From Pestalotiopsis fici W106-1 (Eukaryota > Ascomycota > Sordariomycetes > Amphisphaeriales > Sporocadaceae), in assembly GCF_000516985.1 (NCBI RefSeq), contig NW_006917096.1, positions 1-64,000 of the forward strand: a DNA stretch of 64,000 bases, in the 5' to 3' direction. Of the stretch, positions 33,469 to 44,213 are shown piece after piece. Below the pieces are notes generated by a model that saw only the letters and a program-made list of their open reading frames with translations, did not search any database and was not told where the DNA came from. The position numbers and the translations under genes were made by a program. Every line of letters starts with the position of its first letter. Position 1 is the first letter of the stretch.

Positions 33469-34738
33469 TTGCCTGCGTAGCAGTGCCAGGGGGTAATTAT
33501 CGCTGCAGATGTTCCGGAGCGTTCCGTCCACTTGGGACGAGCAGTCAAGAGATGATATCTTGATACTATAAACGAATTGCATGTATTAAATAAAAAGACG
33601 GCTCTGAATGTCTCCATCGAATAAGTTTATCTTTTCTGTTGACAAACGGTGTCAAATCAGCCAGAGAAAGGGGCATTGTATTGTGTCGCTGGAGGCCTTC
33701 CCACATTGGAATCTGAATGTAGGTTCCTCTGAATATACCAAAGCACCATTTGATGCGCCCGTGGGATGTCATTGCTCTCTGGTCCTAGATGGAACAAGCC
33801 TTGCCCTTGACGATGTTTTGCACCTTGGCGTCCAAGTCCTCATGCTTGGTGCCAATGTTGCTGAAATGGACATCTTAAGAATGAACATGCTGTATTTACA
33901 CGGACAATCATCACCTCAGTGATCAATGTGAGCAACTATTTCACCAATGGGTGAAGGATTTAGTAAGCATTGGCGACACTAGTGAATCAGTTCAAGACCG
34001 TTCCAAGTCAACTTCAATTACTTTTGGCTCAGTACAGTTGACCTTGTCTATTGCACGCTCTTGGTATAGGGTCACATACATTTTACACTACATGTTTCCC
34101 GAAGAAATGTGATAGTCGCTACGTAGCGTTCGTGAGCAGCCAAGTCGCGCGGCCTGCCTTACCATAGTTCATAGCGGAGCAACAGGTTACCAGGGATCAT
34201 CTTGATCTCGTTGCTGGCAAAGAACCGTTCTGGGCAAGCATACTTGCCCTGTTACGGCCCACTGATACCGCTGCCCGGTCTCCGGATATGCTGGATCCTC
34301 GCGCAACCGCGAATAGCGAAATCCGTCCAAGGTCTCGGGATCGGCGCGCCGGTTACGTGGGCGGCATCGGAGCTGTAGTGTTATACTCAATGTTCACTGA
34401 CTACTACATCAACCCCGCAGAGGCTCTTTAAGCCCCAACACATGTCGTCACTTGCAAAAGGTGCATGCCCGTAATAATTTGTCCGCTACATGATTCTGTT
34501 GCAATATTATCCGCCCCGCTTTGTAAAAACAATGTCCCACGAATGGCATGGCATCTACAGCGTATAAAGCACACATCACTCCACATTTCACAGAAAGTTG
34601 CGTTCAAGACTATTTCCCGCATTCTGTATAAATAAGGAGTATAACGTTTGCCATTCGTATGACAGCTAGCGGCGCCATAATCTAATCTATACCAGGACAA
34701 ACATAATTGCAGAATATTTCGCCGTATCACACTCAGCC
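33469..34738. other. Intergenic with an 87-codon open stretch at 34168-34431
   Basis: Between a TAG at 34165 and the TAA at 34429 the plus strand is open and coding-like (LDLVAGKEPFWASILALL, RRAGYVGGIGAVVLYSMFTD), but it has no convincing start, splice sites or family. It could be a gene remnant. No repeats were recognised in the remainder. Confidence 0.3.
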
Positions 34739-36028
34739 ATGACTTTGTGTCCGTGTATTAGCTTTACAAGAGTTTTATTGGCATCTCTTGTCCTCCTGAA
34801 CAATGTGATTTCTACGTCTTTGAAGGATTCTGTTGAGGAGATTATACCCTTTAATTGGGAAAAGACCAAATACTTGTGAGACAAACCTATAGATAACGGA
34901 AAGTGTGACAATAAAGGATTGACTTTAAAATTCTAGGATAGCCTTTGGAGATTCCTACACTTTCATACAGGGCACCAATGGGTATCCAGGATTCTCCTTC
35001 ATTGGCGATTACCGCTCTCCCGAAAACCTTGCATTCACGCCTCAAGAGCTCCTAACCACACAAATCAACCAGAACTACTATGGAACCTCCGCAGGTGGTC
35101 CGAATTGGGTCGAGTTCCTCAGTGGTTGTTCGCTGGAGAACGGGCTTTGGTTTCCGTCGCAATGCCAAGTGCAACTTTGGGATTTTGCATTTGCTGGTGC
35201 GGACTATTCAGCTGCATTCTTACCGGTTCATGCCGATTTTGTTACACCAATGGTGAACCAGATGATGCAATACTTGTCATATGCTGAGCCCGTGATCAGA
35301 GAGCATATGGATAAGTCTCGTGCACTCATCGCCATCTGGATCGGCATCAACGACGTGGGCGACGCTGCCAACGTGGTCGCCAACCAGACAGACATCAACG
35401 ACATTGAGGCCCGATACGATGCAATCGTGTCAGCCATGTTCAATGAAAGCGTATCTTGGCTCCATGATGCTGGGTATCGGGACTTTCTCTTCGTGAATGT
35501 CCCGCCCCGAGATCGCGCCCCGGGCCGTCGATCCACCGATTTGCCAACCGCAGCCATGATTGAATCATGGAACTCGGCGCTCAATAGGCACCATGCGCAG
35601 TTTTCCGCGTCCCATCCTACCAGCAACAGCTTCGTATATGATTCGTATGCCTTCCTAAATCATGTCCTGGATAACTACTCGGACTATGGTTTTGAAAATG
35701 CCTCCGACTTTTGTGCTAATTACACCAACGCCACGGCTCTCACTAATCCCGAGGCTTTGGGGTGCAGACCGTTGAACACATATTTCTGGTTCAATTCCGG
35801 TCATATGTGAGTCATTTATTCTGTTCAAGAGTTTCGCTTTATATAACATTCTATAACTACCAAAACTAACTTGAAGTTAATCTTAGCTCCAGCCAAGCTC
35901 ATCACATTTTGGCAGACGATGTAAACAGATTTCTATTAGAGAAGTCTGGGGACTATATTGTTCCTGTTCGATGTGCAGTTATTTTGGGAATCATAAGCTG
36001 TGTGAAAGTTAAGATGGTGCCTCGATGA
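34739..36028 (+). CDS. Secreted GDSL/SGNH esterase (CE16-like)
   Basis: Three exons, 34739..34875, 34937..35806 and 35887..36028, are phase-consistent and give 382 residues. Exon 1 encodes a signal peptide (MTLCPCISFTRVLLASLVLL). The GDS block is split by the first intron and reads LIAFGDSYTF; the nucleophile is the Ser of GDS. Block II-like (QLWDFAFAGADYS) and block III-like (IAIWIGINDVGD; Asn of the oxyanion hole) motifs follow, and a C-terminal NSGHISSQAHHILADDV gives candidate catalytic histidines near the second junction. Several NxS/T sites fit secretion. Family members deacetylate plant polysaccharides or hydrolyse short esters. The residue after the canonical end extends by about 20 amino acids, so the exact stop may differ. 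Confidence 0.8.
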
Positions 36029-36579
36029 GGTAAATGCGCAAGTGAAAATTTATTCCGTCATGGGCGGGCCCGCATTTCTTCTCGGGATCATCTGCGCAAC
36101 GCTGAACACACAATGACACCGATGATTTCTGCCTGCATTTCTTGCTGTCGGCGATTTCTTCCAGACCAGAGCCTCTTTTGGAGTCATGGATGACCTGTCA
36201 AGAGGCTATCCATCCTGGTGTCATCACAGACGGCTTGATAAGTGCGGTGTGTTTCAAAGCCTAGCAAAGAGGTAATATATGGCTCAATTTGTATTTTGAG
36301 AGATCAATGGTAGAAGCTTATTCGGCTAGAAGAGCTTGTTTTATCACCAGCCGTGTTTCGTTCGCCCGAGCCTTAAGATACCGTCCTCGAGGAGGGCAGT
36401 AATTGGTGGGTCAGTTTTTCGAAGGCATTCATCTCCGCGGAAAGAAGTTAAATTCTTTGCTCCGCAATATAAATTAATGCCATACCAGTCTGGTTTCGTT
36501 CATTAGTGATGCAAAGAACTTTTTTCCACTTCTTTGTCGGAAGAAACATTACAAACCATCATACGGCTGTTCTGTCATC
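36029..36579. other. Intergenic
   Basis: No gene or repeat supported. The promoter of the following gene is expected here. Confidence 0.45.
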
Positions 36580-37740
36580 ATGTGCCTTGAATATTTTTTA
36601 TTCTTTGCAGCTGCAAGCCAAGTTCTCTCAAGACATCATCACTTGTATAATCCCCTTGACTATAGTTATCATACTGTGTTGCCTGTCGATAACAGCGAGT
36701 TGCAAGTGGCACCCACTACGTCTTACTTCTTGTCTTCATTTACCAGCAATTTGATCGATACAAGTGGCATCACCACCATCGCCACCATTGCCACTAGTTC
36801 GATTAGTACGACGATAGAGGCAACGACTCTGAGCTCAGCAACAGATATATCTCCTGTGCACAAAACCTTTGCTATTCAAAATTTGGCACGGGATCGGGAA
36901 TTATTGTTGTCTTATGTGTCGCTACCGCTAGTTTTTGGAGAGTTCCCCTCGGCTTCCTTGAACGACAACACCACCTTGTTTACCTTGGACGACGAGGGCC
37001 GTCTTACCCACGTTCTGACTGGCCTTTTTGCCTATGGAAATAAGTTGATGGGTCTCAATTTCGGCGGCGACGAAGTGCCCATTGGTAATGTTGCTGGCGA
37101 TGTTTGCAAATGCTCAATCGACCTCACGTCGCAGCTGACATGCACTTGCGGGGTGCAGAAACTGACAAAATTCTGCCTGAGCCCACTCTTCCTCCCATTT
37201 TTATTTCCATGCGACGAATCAGATATAGTGCCCATTTGGCCAGAGGTTACGCTTTATGCGTTTCCGACTGCGAGGATTCTTCCCTCCACAAGCCTTGCGA
37301 CAACAAGCGCGCCGGTCGCCTCATCAACGCCGCCTCCTCCCATACCGGTCGGCGCCGAGCCCATGCAGCTTTTTGTTGGCCAGAATGTACAAGTGGTTAT
37401 AATCGACCACGTGCCTTACTTGTTTGATAACTCAAACCTGATATTCGACAGAAGTTACACCAACTTTGCCTGGCAGTACGGTGAGGGGGCTTGGTATGTG
37501 GTCAGCACTCGCGAGGTGGCTGCTTACGACCCTTCTAGGAATGAGAGCTTGCAAGAAATCATGTTTCGCAACCCAGAGGAGATCCAGACGCTTGGTCTCC
37601 GTGTCAGCGTGTGTGAGGATTCAATGGTGGGCTTTGAGTGCAATGGCCGTGGCTTTTGCGTAGATCAGGACAAGAGATTGTACCTGTGCCAGTACGATGA
37701 TCCCAGGGTAGTACAGGTATCCCAGTCTTTTCCAGATTAG
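36580..37740 (+). CDS. Secreted/cell-surface protein of unknown function, Ser/Thr-rich
   Basis: A single open frame of 386 residues. It starts with a hydrophobic leader (MCLEYFLFFAAASQVLS) that may be a signal peptide. A Thr/Ser/Ile-rich stretch follows (SGITTIATIATSSISTTIEA), then a globular part (SYVSLPLVFGEFPSASLNDN) with clustered cysteines (DVCKCSIDLTSQLTCTCG), a Pro/Ser linker (TSAPVASSTPPPPIPVG), and a second part with aromatic motifs and four cysteines (VCEDSMVGFECNGRGFCVDQ, LYLC). The CNGRGFC segment resembles an EGF-like turn. No catalytic motif or named domain was recognised. It could be a wall-associated or effector-type protein, but that is only a guess from composition. Confidence 0.55.
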   Translation: MCLEYFLFFAAASQVLSRHHHLYNPLDYSYHTVLPVDNSELQVAPTTSYFLSSFTSNLIDTSGITTIATIATSSISTTIEATTLSSATDISPVHKTFAIQNLARDRELLLSYVSLPLVFGEFPSASLNDNTTLFTLDDEGRLTHVLTGLFAYGNKLMGLNFGGDEVPIGNVAGDVCKCSIDLTSQLTCTCGVQKLTKFCLSPLFLPFLFPCDESDIVPIWPEVTLYAFPTARILPSTSLATTSAPVASSTPPPPIPVGAEPMQLFVGQNVQVVIIDHVPYLFDNSNLIFDRSYTNFAWQYGEGAWYVVSTREVAAYDPSRNESLQEIMFRNPEEIQTLGLRVSVCEDSMVGFECNGRGFCVDQDKRLYLCQYDDPRVVQVSQSFPD

Positions 37741-39155
37741 TGAAATGATGCATATATGATATGAAGGAACCATACTGTTCAGTATATGCCCGCAGTTGCA
37801 ATGCGTGCAAATAGATCTATCGCGCTTTGAATGTCTGTGAGCCTAGCTTCGTCATGTTCCTGGCTGAAGAGGTGGCTGTTGGCATGATGGAAATCACCAT
37901 CTTTCCCTTGGGGACGGCGAAGTTGCTCAAATTCCCCTCTGAGGTGATGATCTGCACGCTCTTGTTGAGGGTACGCACCCTTACACTGGAAACAGACACG
38001 CCTTGACTAAATACCAGCGACAGTGATATGTGGTATATTGTCCAGGCTGAAAAGAATTACGATCTGTGACGCAGGAAGGCTACACGAGGATATCATGGAG
38101 ACTCCCAATGGAGTGTTTGCACCTCACGCTGCATGTAACGCAGATACTGACAGCCAGTCGTGATTTGTGACAGCATTTTCCCGCAAATCAGCAGAGCATA
38201 AGTCAGCCAAACCGGGTAATCGGATCCCTACGACACAGCTTACCCCACATTCACCCACAGGCGTGTGGGTGCAACCCTAACCTTTGGTTTGCCTGCAAGG
38301 GATTTTAGGTTTCCGCGGGTAAAAGGTGTAGTTTTTATGGCCGTGCAAAGCTGGAACCAACAACCTACAAGGACTAATTATCCGATGCAATGTGTTATTA
38401 CCCGCAGCCCCTGGCCTTGGTTTTGGTGATTCCCGCACCCGTGAACCGGGGGCAATCTGTTGTATTTATGACGACATTACATCATACTACTGCTGCGTCT
38501 ATTATTTAGAATCTAAATGCACGATCCCTGAAAATCTGTTTCATCTGCCTCGAAAAACGGTAGAACAGCTTGTCTCCACGAATAGTCCATGAGGAATCTG
38601 CAGACCTATTGTATGTGATGTGCACTATTGCCATATACTTGGCAGTATTGATGTATGTCCGATGGTTGATATATCCCGCGCAATCAATATTAGATATGAG
38701 TTTCAATTAAACTTTATTGTTTTTGACCCTAATCAACTCTAAGACACAGTAAAGTGTGGGTACCTCTACCTCGTCCTGAATTTGTATGGTTTCATAGACG
38801 TCTTGGTCCTTAGATATTCGCTAGATTCTAGGGCACCTACGCGCGCTTTCCGACATTTTATATAGGGCATCATGAGTCGCAGTCCAGAACATTGCCTATG
38901 ACACTTACATCAATGAAAACTGTCATTAGCATGGGCCATCGCAGGAACAAACCTCTGCAAGTATATATAGGATGAATAAGTTTGCTTTATATTCCTTGAT
39001 ACCTTTTCCAATGCAACTTCAGCCGCCACGCTAGTTTCAGGCAAAGCACCCCTTTCAAATCCATATTTGCGCATTTCTCGTTTCAAAACTTGCAGCTTGA
39101 AGGACGAAGGAAAATGTTATCAAATAATTTGGGCGCTGGTGAACTTGCGCCATGC
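37741..39155. other. Intergenic, no supported gene
   Basis: Contains small unsupported frames on both strands. No tRNA-like fold or terminal repeats were found. Confidence 0.45.
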
Positions 39156-39266
39156 TCAACAAGTGTCGCCGATGGCTGCTGTGACTTCAAGGCTTGTTGC
39201 ATTGAAACACGGTATGCCCAAGCCGCCTTTGATACCGTCACAGCTAATGACGTCCTCGCCACACGG

Positions 39267-40896
39267 TTATTCGACCTCCCAGTCGACCAGCGTGATATTC
39301 GTGCATTGGGCACTAGGATTGGTAGAGCACGTGAATATCGCGACTTCCCTTCCATACTATCGTTTCCAAGAGGCGGGGCCCTGGTCAGCGCATTGATGGC
39401 ATGGAGATGATTGATGACTCGGAGTACGAAGGAGACTTACCCGGCCATTCAATGTTCCGGTGACGTTGTGCATGAGAATGTTTGTCACATTGACCTGAGA
39501 GGGGTATTGTGCGCACTCAGTAGCGTTGATGCCGAAATAGCAGGAGTCGATCTGAGCCCCCATGTCGCTGTTCGCCAACCAGATGTTCCTGTATCAGTGA
39601 TTAGCCGCACCGCTGCATCGTCATCAATTCACTTCTTCTCTTCTCCGTATCATGCCGGGCATGTCGTGGCCTACCGATATGTTACGTTGTTGATATATCC
39701 TCTGCCGATCTGGGGTCCGGCCCATGATTTCATTCGTGGTCCGTTGGCTCCATTGAATAACCACACGTTTTCAATCAGAACGTTTTCAATGATGCTGACT
39801 TCGCCCTCGTACTGTCCGATAGATCCCATGGACTATTTGCTCCGCTTGGTGGTTAGACATATGAGACAGGTAAACCAATAGCGAAACGCGTCTCACCTGG
39901 CCGTGTGTACCATTGCAATACATGGTATCGACGTGCAGATTTGTGCTATTTGTCTTCGGTGAGAAACAGTCTGGTACTATAATATTAGACTTGCCTACGT
40001 GGTTGTGGTGGGGCTTATGAAAGTATGGCTTCAACGCACCGTCGCCCTCGTTGGACCAAACATTCTTGACATGCACTCCATCGACATTGATTGAGTCAAA
40101 GAAGTCGGTATTGCTCGGATGGATACTGTCGTTGTTTGAAGTCGCATCGCACAGGACGTTTTCAATTTCGATGTTGTTCGCTGCGCCGGATTCTCAGTGT
40201 TAGCAAATGCGGTCATTCCACAGGGCTCACAGCTACGCCGAGCAGAGCTAGTTATGGGTACCTACAGTATACGTAAAGCTGCGTCCAGTCTGGCGAGTCC
40301 TTCAATAGAATCCCCTCCATTCGGAAGTTGCTGAGATTTGTGGCGTAGAATAATATTGGCCTGGGAAACTCGTCGTAGGTTTGGCCATTCAGTTCGTCCC
40401 ACCAGATTTGTCCCTGTCCATCAATGGTTCCTTGACCGTACAGCTTGACATTCTTGCCGCCCCACTTCCACCAGGAAACAGAGCCCTGAAAGGGGTATTG
40501 CCACAGATTCTCGGGCTTTTGCCAGAACTCGATGTCGTTTGTGAATTGCAGAACCCCGTCCAGTTTGACCTCAACATCTTCAAGGAATGTAAGGTCAAGT
40601 CGTTGGGCGATGACATACGTATAGCCAGCCGGAAGGTACACCGTGCCGCCAAAGTTAGCCTTTTTCAGTCCCTCAAGAAATTCCTGAGAGATGTCATCCT
40701 GGTCATCGACAGAGGGGCGGATAGTCACCACTGTCCTGTTTAGGGGAATTGGATAAGATTCATATGGGTACATCTCTCTAAATTCGGCCATGTTGGACGG
40801 TCCCCCCGGGGGATATACCAATGGCTTGGGTGTAAATGTCGCAATGGCTGCAGCGGCCATGGTCAGAGGCAGATACTGTGCGCACCACATTTTCAA
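39267..40896 (-). CDS. GH28 exo-polygalacturonase-like protein with altered active site
   Basis: Five exons, 40266..40896, 39897..40180, 39675..39832, 39441..39588 and 39267..39356, are phase-consistent and give 436 residues. A signal peptide (MKMWCAQYLPLTMAAAAIA) precedes a parallel beta-helix. Family landmarks are GQGTIDGQGQIWWDEL, NNDSIHPSNTDFFDS (Asn-Thr-Asp), CNGTHGQSMGSIGQYEG (His loop) and NGPRMKSW (R-x-K). The Asp-Asp pair of the usual G-D-D motif is G-D-G here (NEGDGALKP), so one of three catalytic acids is missing. The frame stops at TAA 39267-39269 (WEVE), but the conserved tail continues in frame behind it (PCGEDVISCDGIKGGLGIPC, to a TGA at 39156), so the last ~37 residues, including cysteines, appear to have been cut off. 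It is either a truncated, catalytically weak enzyme or a young pseudogene. Confidence 0.75.
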
Positions 40897-41649
40897 GTTC
40901 TCTGAACAACGGTCTCTAGAGCTGATGCACCATCAAGAAATCTAGGTTTCCGAGGTGCAGCAGAGCAAAGGCTGCTTGATACATATACATTATGCCGCAG
41001 CGACATCAGTTTTCTATAGTCGCCAACAATCAGCACAACTAGAGGCTGGCCTGCTGGTAGCCGAGATCGACGGTCCAAGTTCCCTACAGCTCAAATTTCC
41101 AGCAATCAGAAGGCGCCCCGCGTTATTCGCTGCAGTATTGCGACATCAGCTTTGGCATGATTAGCGCATCTTTAGCGCAGATCTTCCTGATGCTCAGCTT
41201 TGTACCCTCCCTCACACTTTATACTCAGATTTTAGGCATATGCAAGGCGCTCCCTTTGAATTGAAGCGCCGTATAATAATCATATTTCGCTTGCTATTTT
41301 CCTGAAATCGAAGTATCCCACGGAACGAATTATTGAAGCGGATTCGTTTGCTTTTTTCTATCCTGTTCCCTTATAGACACTAGGAAGGCAGCTCTATTCA
41401 CCCATCAAGTACTAAATGTTGGTGAATTGAGTGTTGAAGGGAAGACCAGTGTACGGTAGAAAAGGCTCATGGCAGGATTCACCCGTCGATCCATACAGAA
41501 TCAGGCCGCTTGCCCTGCAACGTCTTTGGACGCCTTTTCTGGAAAATGCTCGGATTGTTATAACGGGCTTACATGGGGACTCTGTACCTGATCTTCTTAC
41601 ACAATACCGGCCATTGCTCCAGCAGTCCCCACTCCCCACCCAGTAAGCA
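40897..41649. other. Intergenic (divergent promoters)
   Basis: Separates the GH28 gene from the HET gene. A block near 41382-41430 (tagacac..., cacccatcaagta) resembles 47683-47720 (tagacacc..., gcccatcaagtat). It may be a shared promoter element or a small repeat. Confidence 0.4.
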
Positions 41650-41796
41650 ATGCTTGGCCAACTCCGTCAGCATCCAGCTCGGAGCCTAACAACAGGCTTT
41701 CAGCACCCCTCTCTCCCCACGACGCGGGCCCAGGGCCCTGGCTCGCGGCCCAAATTCTCGCCACACAGCGTTATCACCCTCAACATCGCTACGAGA

Positions 41797-44034
41797 ATGA
41801 ACTCTAGCCAAAATTGCAGGCCTTGCGCCCTGGTAGGGTTATTGGTGGACGGCGCAGAGATTCCCTCTGATGGTAACGCCCCGAAACAACTCCAACACGT
41901 GATTGGAACTTTCGCAGACCTCAAACACAACACATCTTGCCGTGTGTGCCAATTTATAGTTTCAAAGCTTCATGAGGACCCGAGGCGAGATGAATATCAG
42001 CCCAGCTGCAAAGTGACGTTCTGGCAATGGACAAGCCCAATGGACTACAAGTGGAGCTACGGCCCGCGCGATGACGAAGACGACAACTGCGCTACTTGTG
42101 GTCAGGATCACAAGAGTATATGTCTGATCAACCTCCCAGACTCTCAAAAGTCGCTCGGTTTGGATCCGAACTGGATTGACCTGGGACGGTTGAAGGCGTG
42201 GGCGCAGCACTGTGACTCGGCTCATGGAGGCACATGCCACTCCTTGACGGAATGGGCAGACATATCTCCGCAGTCTTTGGCCCCGCTACTTCTTGTCGAC
42301 GTCGATACTCATCATCTTGTTGAGATGGATCTCTCTATATCCTGCAAAATCAAGTATGCGGCCTTGAGTTACGTCTGGGGCCGCCTCCCCGACGTGTTGG
42401 AAACGACAAAGGCCAACCTGGCTGACCTCAAAACCCCTGGTGCCGTCAACTCTGCTCGTTATGCTATTAGTCTCCCAGATACTGTTCGCGACGCCGTGGC
42501 ACTCACGAAATGCCTAGGACTCAGATACCTGTGGGTCGATAGACTCTGCATAGTGCAAGACGATATGGTCAGTAAGCCATTGCAGCTTGCTCAGATGGGC
42601 GCCATATACGCCAACTCGTACGTGACACTTGTCGCTTCCGATGGCCAGGATGCAAACTATGGGTTTCGGGGGTCTGTCAGGGGTGTCTCCCAGCCGCGGC
42701 ATTTTGAGCCACCAGTGCTAACATACAAACAAGGGCGCAGAAGCCTCATCATAGAGCCTGTATTCGAGCTCGACTACGACTCAACCGAGTGGCAGCGTCG
42801 TGGCTGGACGTTCCAGGAACGCACTCTCTCTAGACGCAATCTGGTCTTTCAAGAGGGTCGCGTGTTTTGGGAGTGCCCTGGAGCAGTATGGACAGAGGAA
42901 ATGGCCCACAACTCCGAAGACGGATCAGGAGATCAACGTTGGCAGAGAAGAAAGCCCTCGTCATATCAGCTGACCATGAGTTCGTGGCCGGATCTGCTTC
43001 AATATGAACTGCTTGTTCGTGCTTACAATACAAGAATTCTTTCATTTCCGAGCGATGGGCTGAACGCGTTCTTGGGTATTTCGACTGCTCTCTCCCGATC
43101 CTTCAGAGGAGGGCTTCTATATGGAGTACCTGAATACTATTTCGACATTGCCCTGCTCTGGATTCCGTTCTCACCTATACATCGACGGCTCGTCAACGGG
43201 GAGCCGCAAAGCATGCTGCCAAGCTGGTCTTGGGTTGGCTGGGAAGGGGGAAACATCAATCTCAGCATCCTACCTCAGCTGACGCGTCACGTCGGAGCAA
43301 CATTCGGCTCGTTTCCCCTCGAATATGTCGAGATTCACCCCATGGTTACATGGTTGAAAACAAACTCCGATAGTGGCACGCAGGACAAGATTGATAACGG
43401 GTATCATGAAGCGGTGCTGATGAAGAACGACAGCACGCTAACACTACCGGATGGGTGGTCACGTACCAATGTGACCAAAGGTAGGGATCTTGGTACCGGA
43501 TTCATACATAAATCTCTCCCAGATACAGTCTTTACATGGCCTCTACATATACCTGAACATCCTATTGAGTTTTCGCAAATCCAGTGGGAGCCGCTGCTGA
43601 AGTTCGAGACTACGCGGGCCTTCTTACATATTGGATCCCGCATCCATCGTGATTGGGAGGGTAGAAATTGGAACGAGGCAACAAATGCAGCCGTTGAGAC
43701 GGCCTCTCTGTACCACATCAGGGGCCCGTCTGGGGATTGGGCTGGGATGCTGTATTCAAACGATTTCGACCGAGCCCCCGCCGCTGACCACGAGCGCTGC
43801 GAGTTTGTTCTCGTGTCTCGTGGTATCACCTCCAAGGATCATGTAGGCGACCACAATGGTTTGGAGGAATGGGCACAGGTTCCTGAAATTATGGATCTCA
43901 GCACGTATGAGTTTTATAATGTGCTTTGGATACACCGAATCGATGGTATTGCTTACCGCAGAGGCCTAGGTAGAATCTGGAAGGACGCTTGGCATCTTCA
44001 ACTCACAGAACAGACACATGTGACACTTGGATGA
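41797..44034 (+). CDS. HET-domain (heterokaryon incompatibility) protein
   Basis: One exon of 745 residues from the ATG at 41797 (MNSSQNCRPCALVGLLV); an upstream in-frame ATG at 41650 would add a low-complexity 49-residue leader. The N-terminus has the Cys pairs often seen ahead of HET domains (CRPC, CRVC, CATCGQ). The HET domain spans about residues 185-335: KYAALSYVWG, RYLWVDRLCIVQDD, MGAIYANSYVTLVAS and the closing WQRRGWTFQERTLSRRNLVF. The long C-terminal region lacks recognisable repeats. HET domains are distantly TIR-like and trigger cell death after non-self fusion; the recognition partner is unknown. The gene is convergent with the PNP-HET gene, with stops only about 180 bp apart. Confidence 0.9.
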   Translation: MNSSQNCRPCALVGLLVDGAEIPSDGNAPKQLQHVIGTFADLKHNTSCRVCQFIVSKLHEDPRRDEYQPSCKVTFWQWTSPMDYKWSYGPRDDEDDNCATCGQDHKSICLINLPDSQKSLGLDPNWIDLGRLKAWAQHCDSAHGGTCHSLTEWADISPQSLAPLLLVDVDTHHLVEMDLSISCKIKYAALSYVWGRLPDVLETTKANLADLKTPGAVNSARYAISLPDTVRDAVALTKCLGLRYLWVDRLCIVQDDMVSKPLQLAQMGAIYANSYVTLVASDGQDANYGFRGSVRGVSQPRHFEPPVLTYKQGRRSLIIEPVFELDYDSTEWQRRGWTFQERTLSRRNLVFQEGRVFWECPGAVWTEEMAHNSEDGSGDQRWQRRKPSSYQLTMSSWPDLLQYELLVRAYNTRILSFPSDGLNAFLGISTALSRSFRGGLLYGVPEYYFDIALLWIPFSPIHRRLVNGEPQSMLPSWSWVGWEGGNINLSILPQLTRHVGATFGSFPLEYVEIHPMVTWLKTNSDSGTQDKIDNGYHEAVLMKNDSTLTLPDGWSRTNVTKGRDLGTGFIHKSLPDTVFTWPLHIPEHPIEFSQIQWEPLLKFETTRAFLHIGSRIHRDWEGRNWNEATNAAVETASLYHIRGPSGDWAGMLYSNDFDRAPAADHERCEFVLVSRGITSKDHVGDHNGLEEWAQVPEIMDLSTYEFYNVLWIHRIDGIAYRRGLGRIWKDAWHLQLTEQTHVTLG

Positions 44035-44213
44035 ACATGGAACCTAATTATCCTGACTCATAATAAACGTGTTCCTGCTCTGAATTAAAGCGTTTCTAGG
44101 ACTTGTGAAAGCGTTACTAGATACGCAGAGATGATAAAAGGTGTGCAGTAATAAGCATCATGATAGAAATAATTCTCGTAACTTGTGAAGTACGGTATTT
44201 GTTCCAGATGAAA

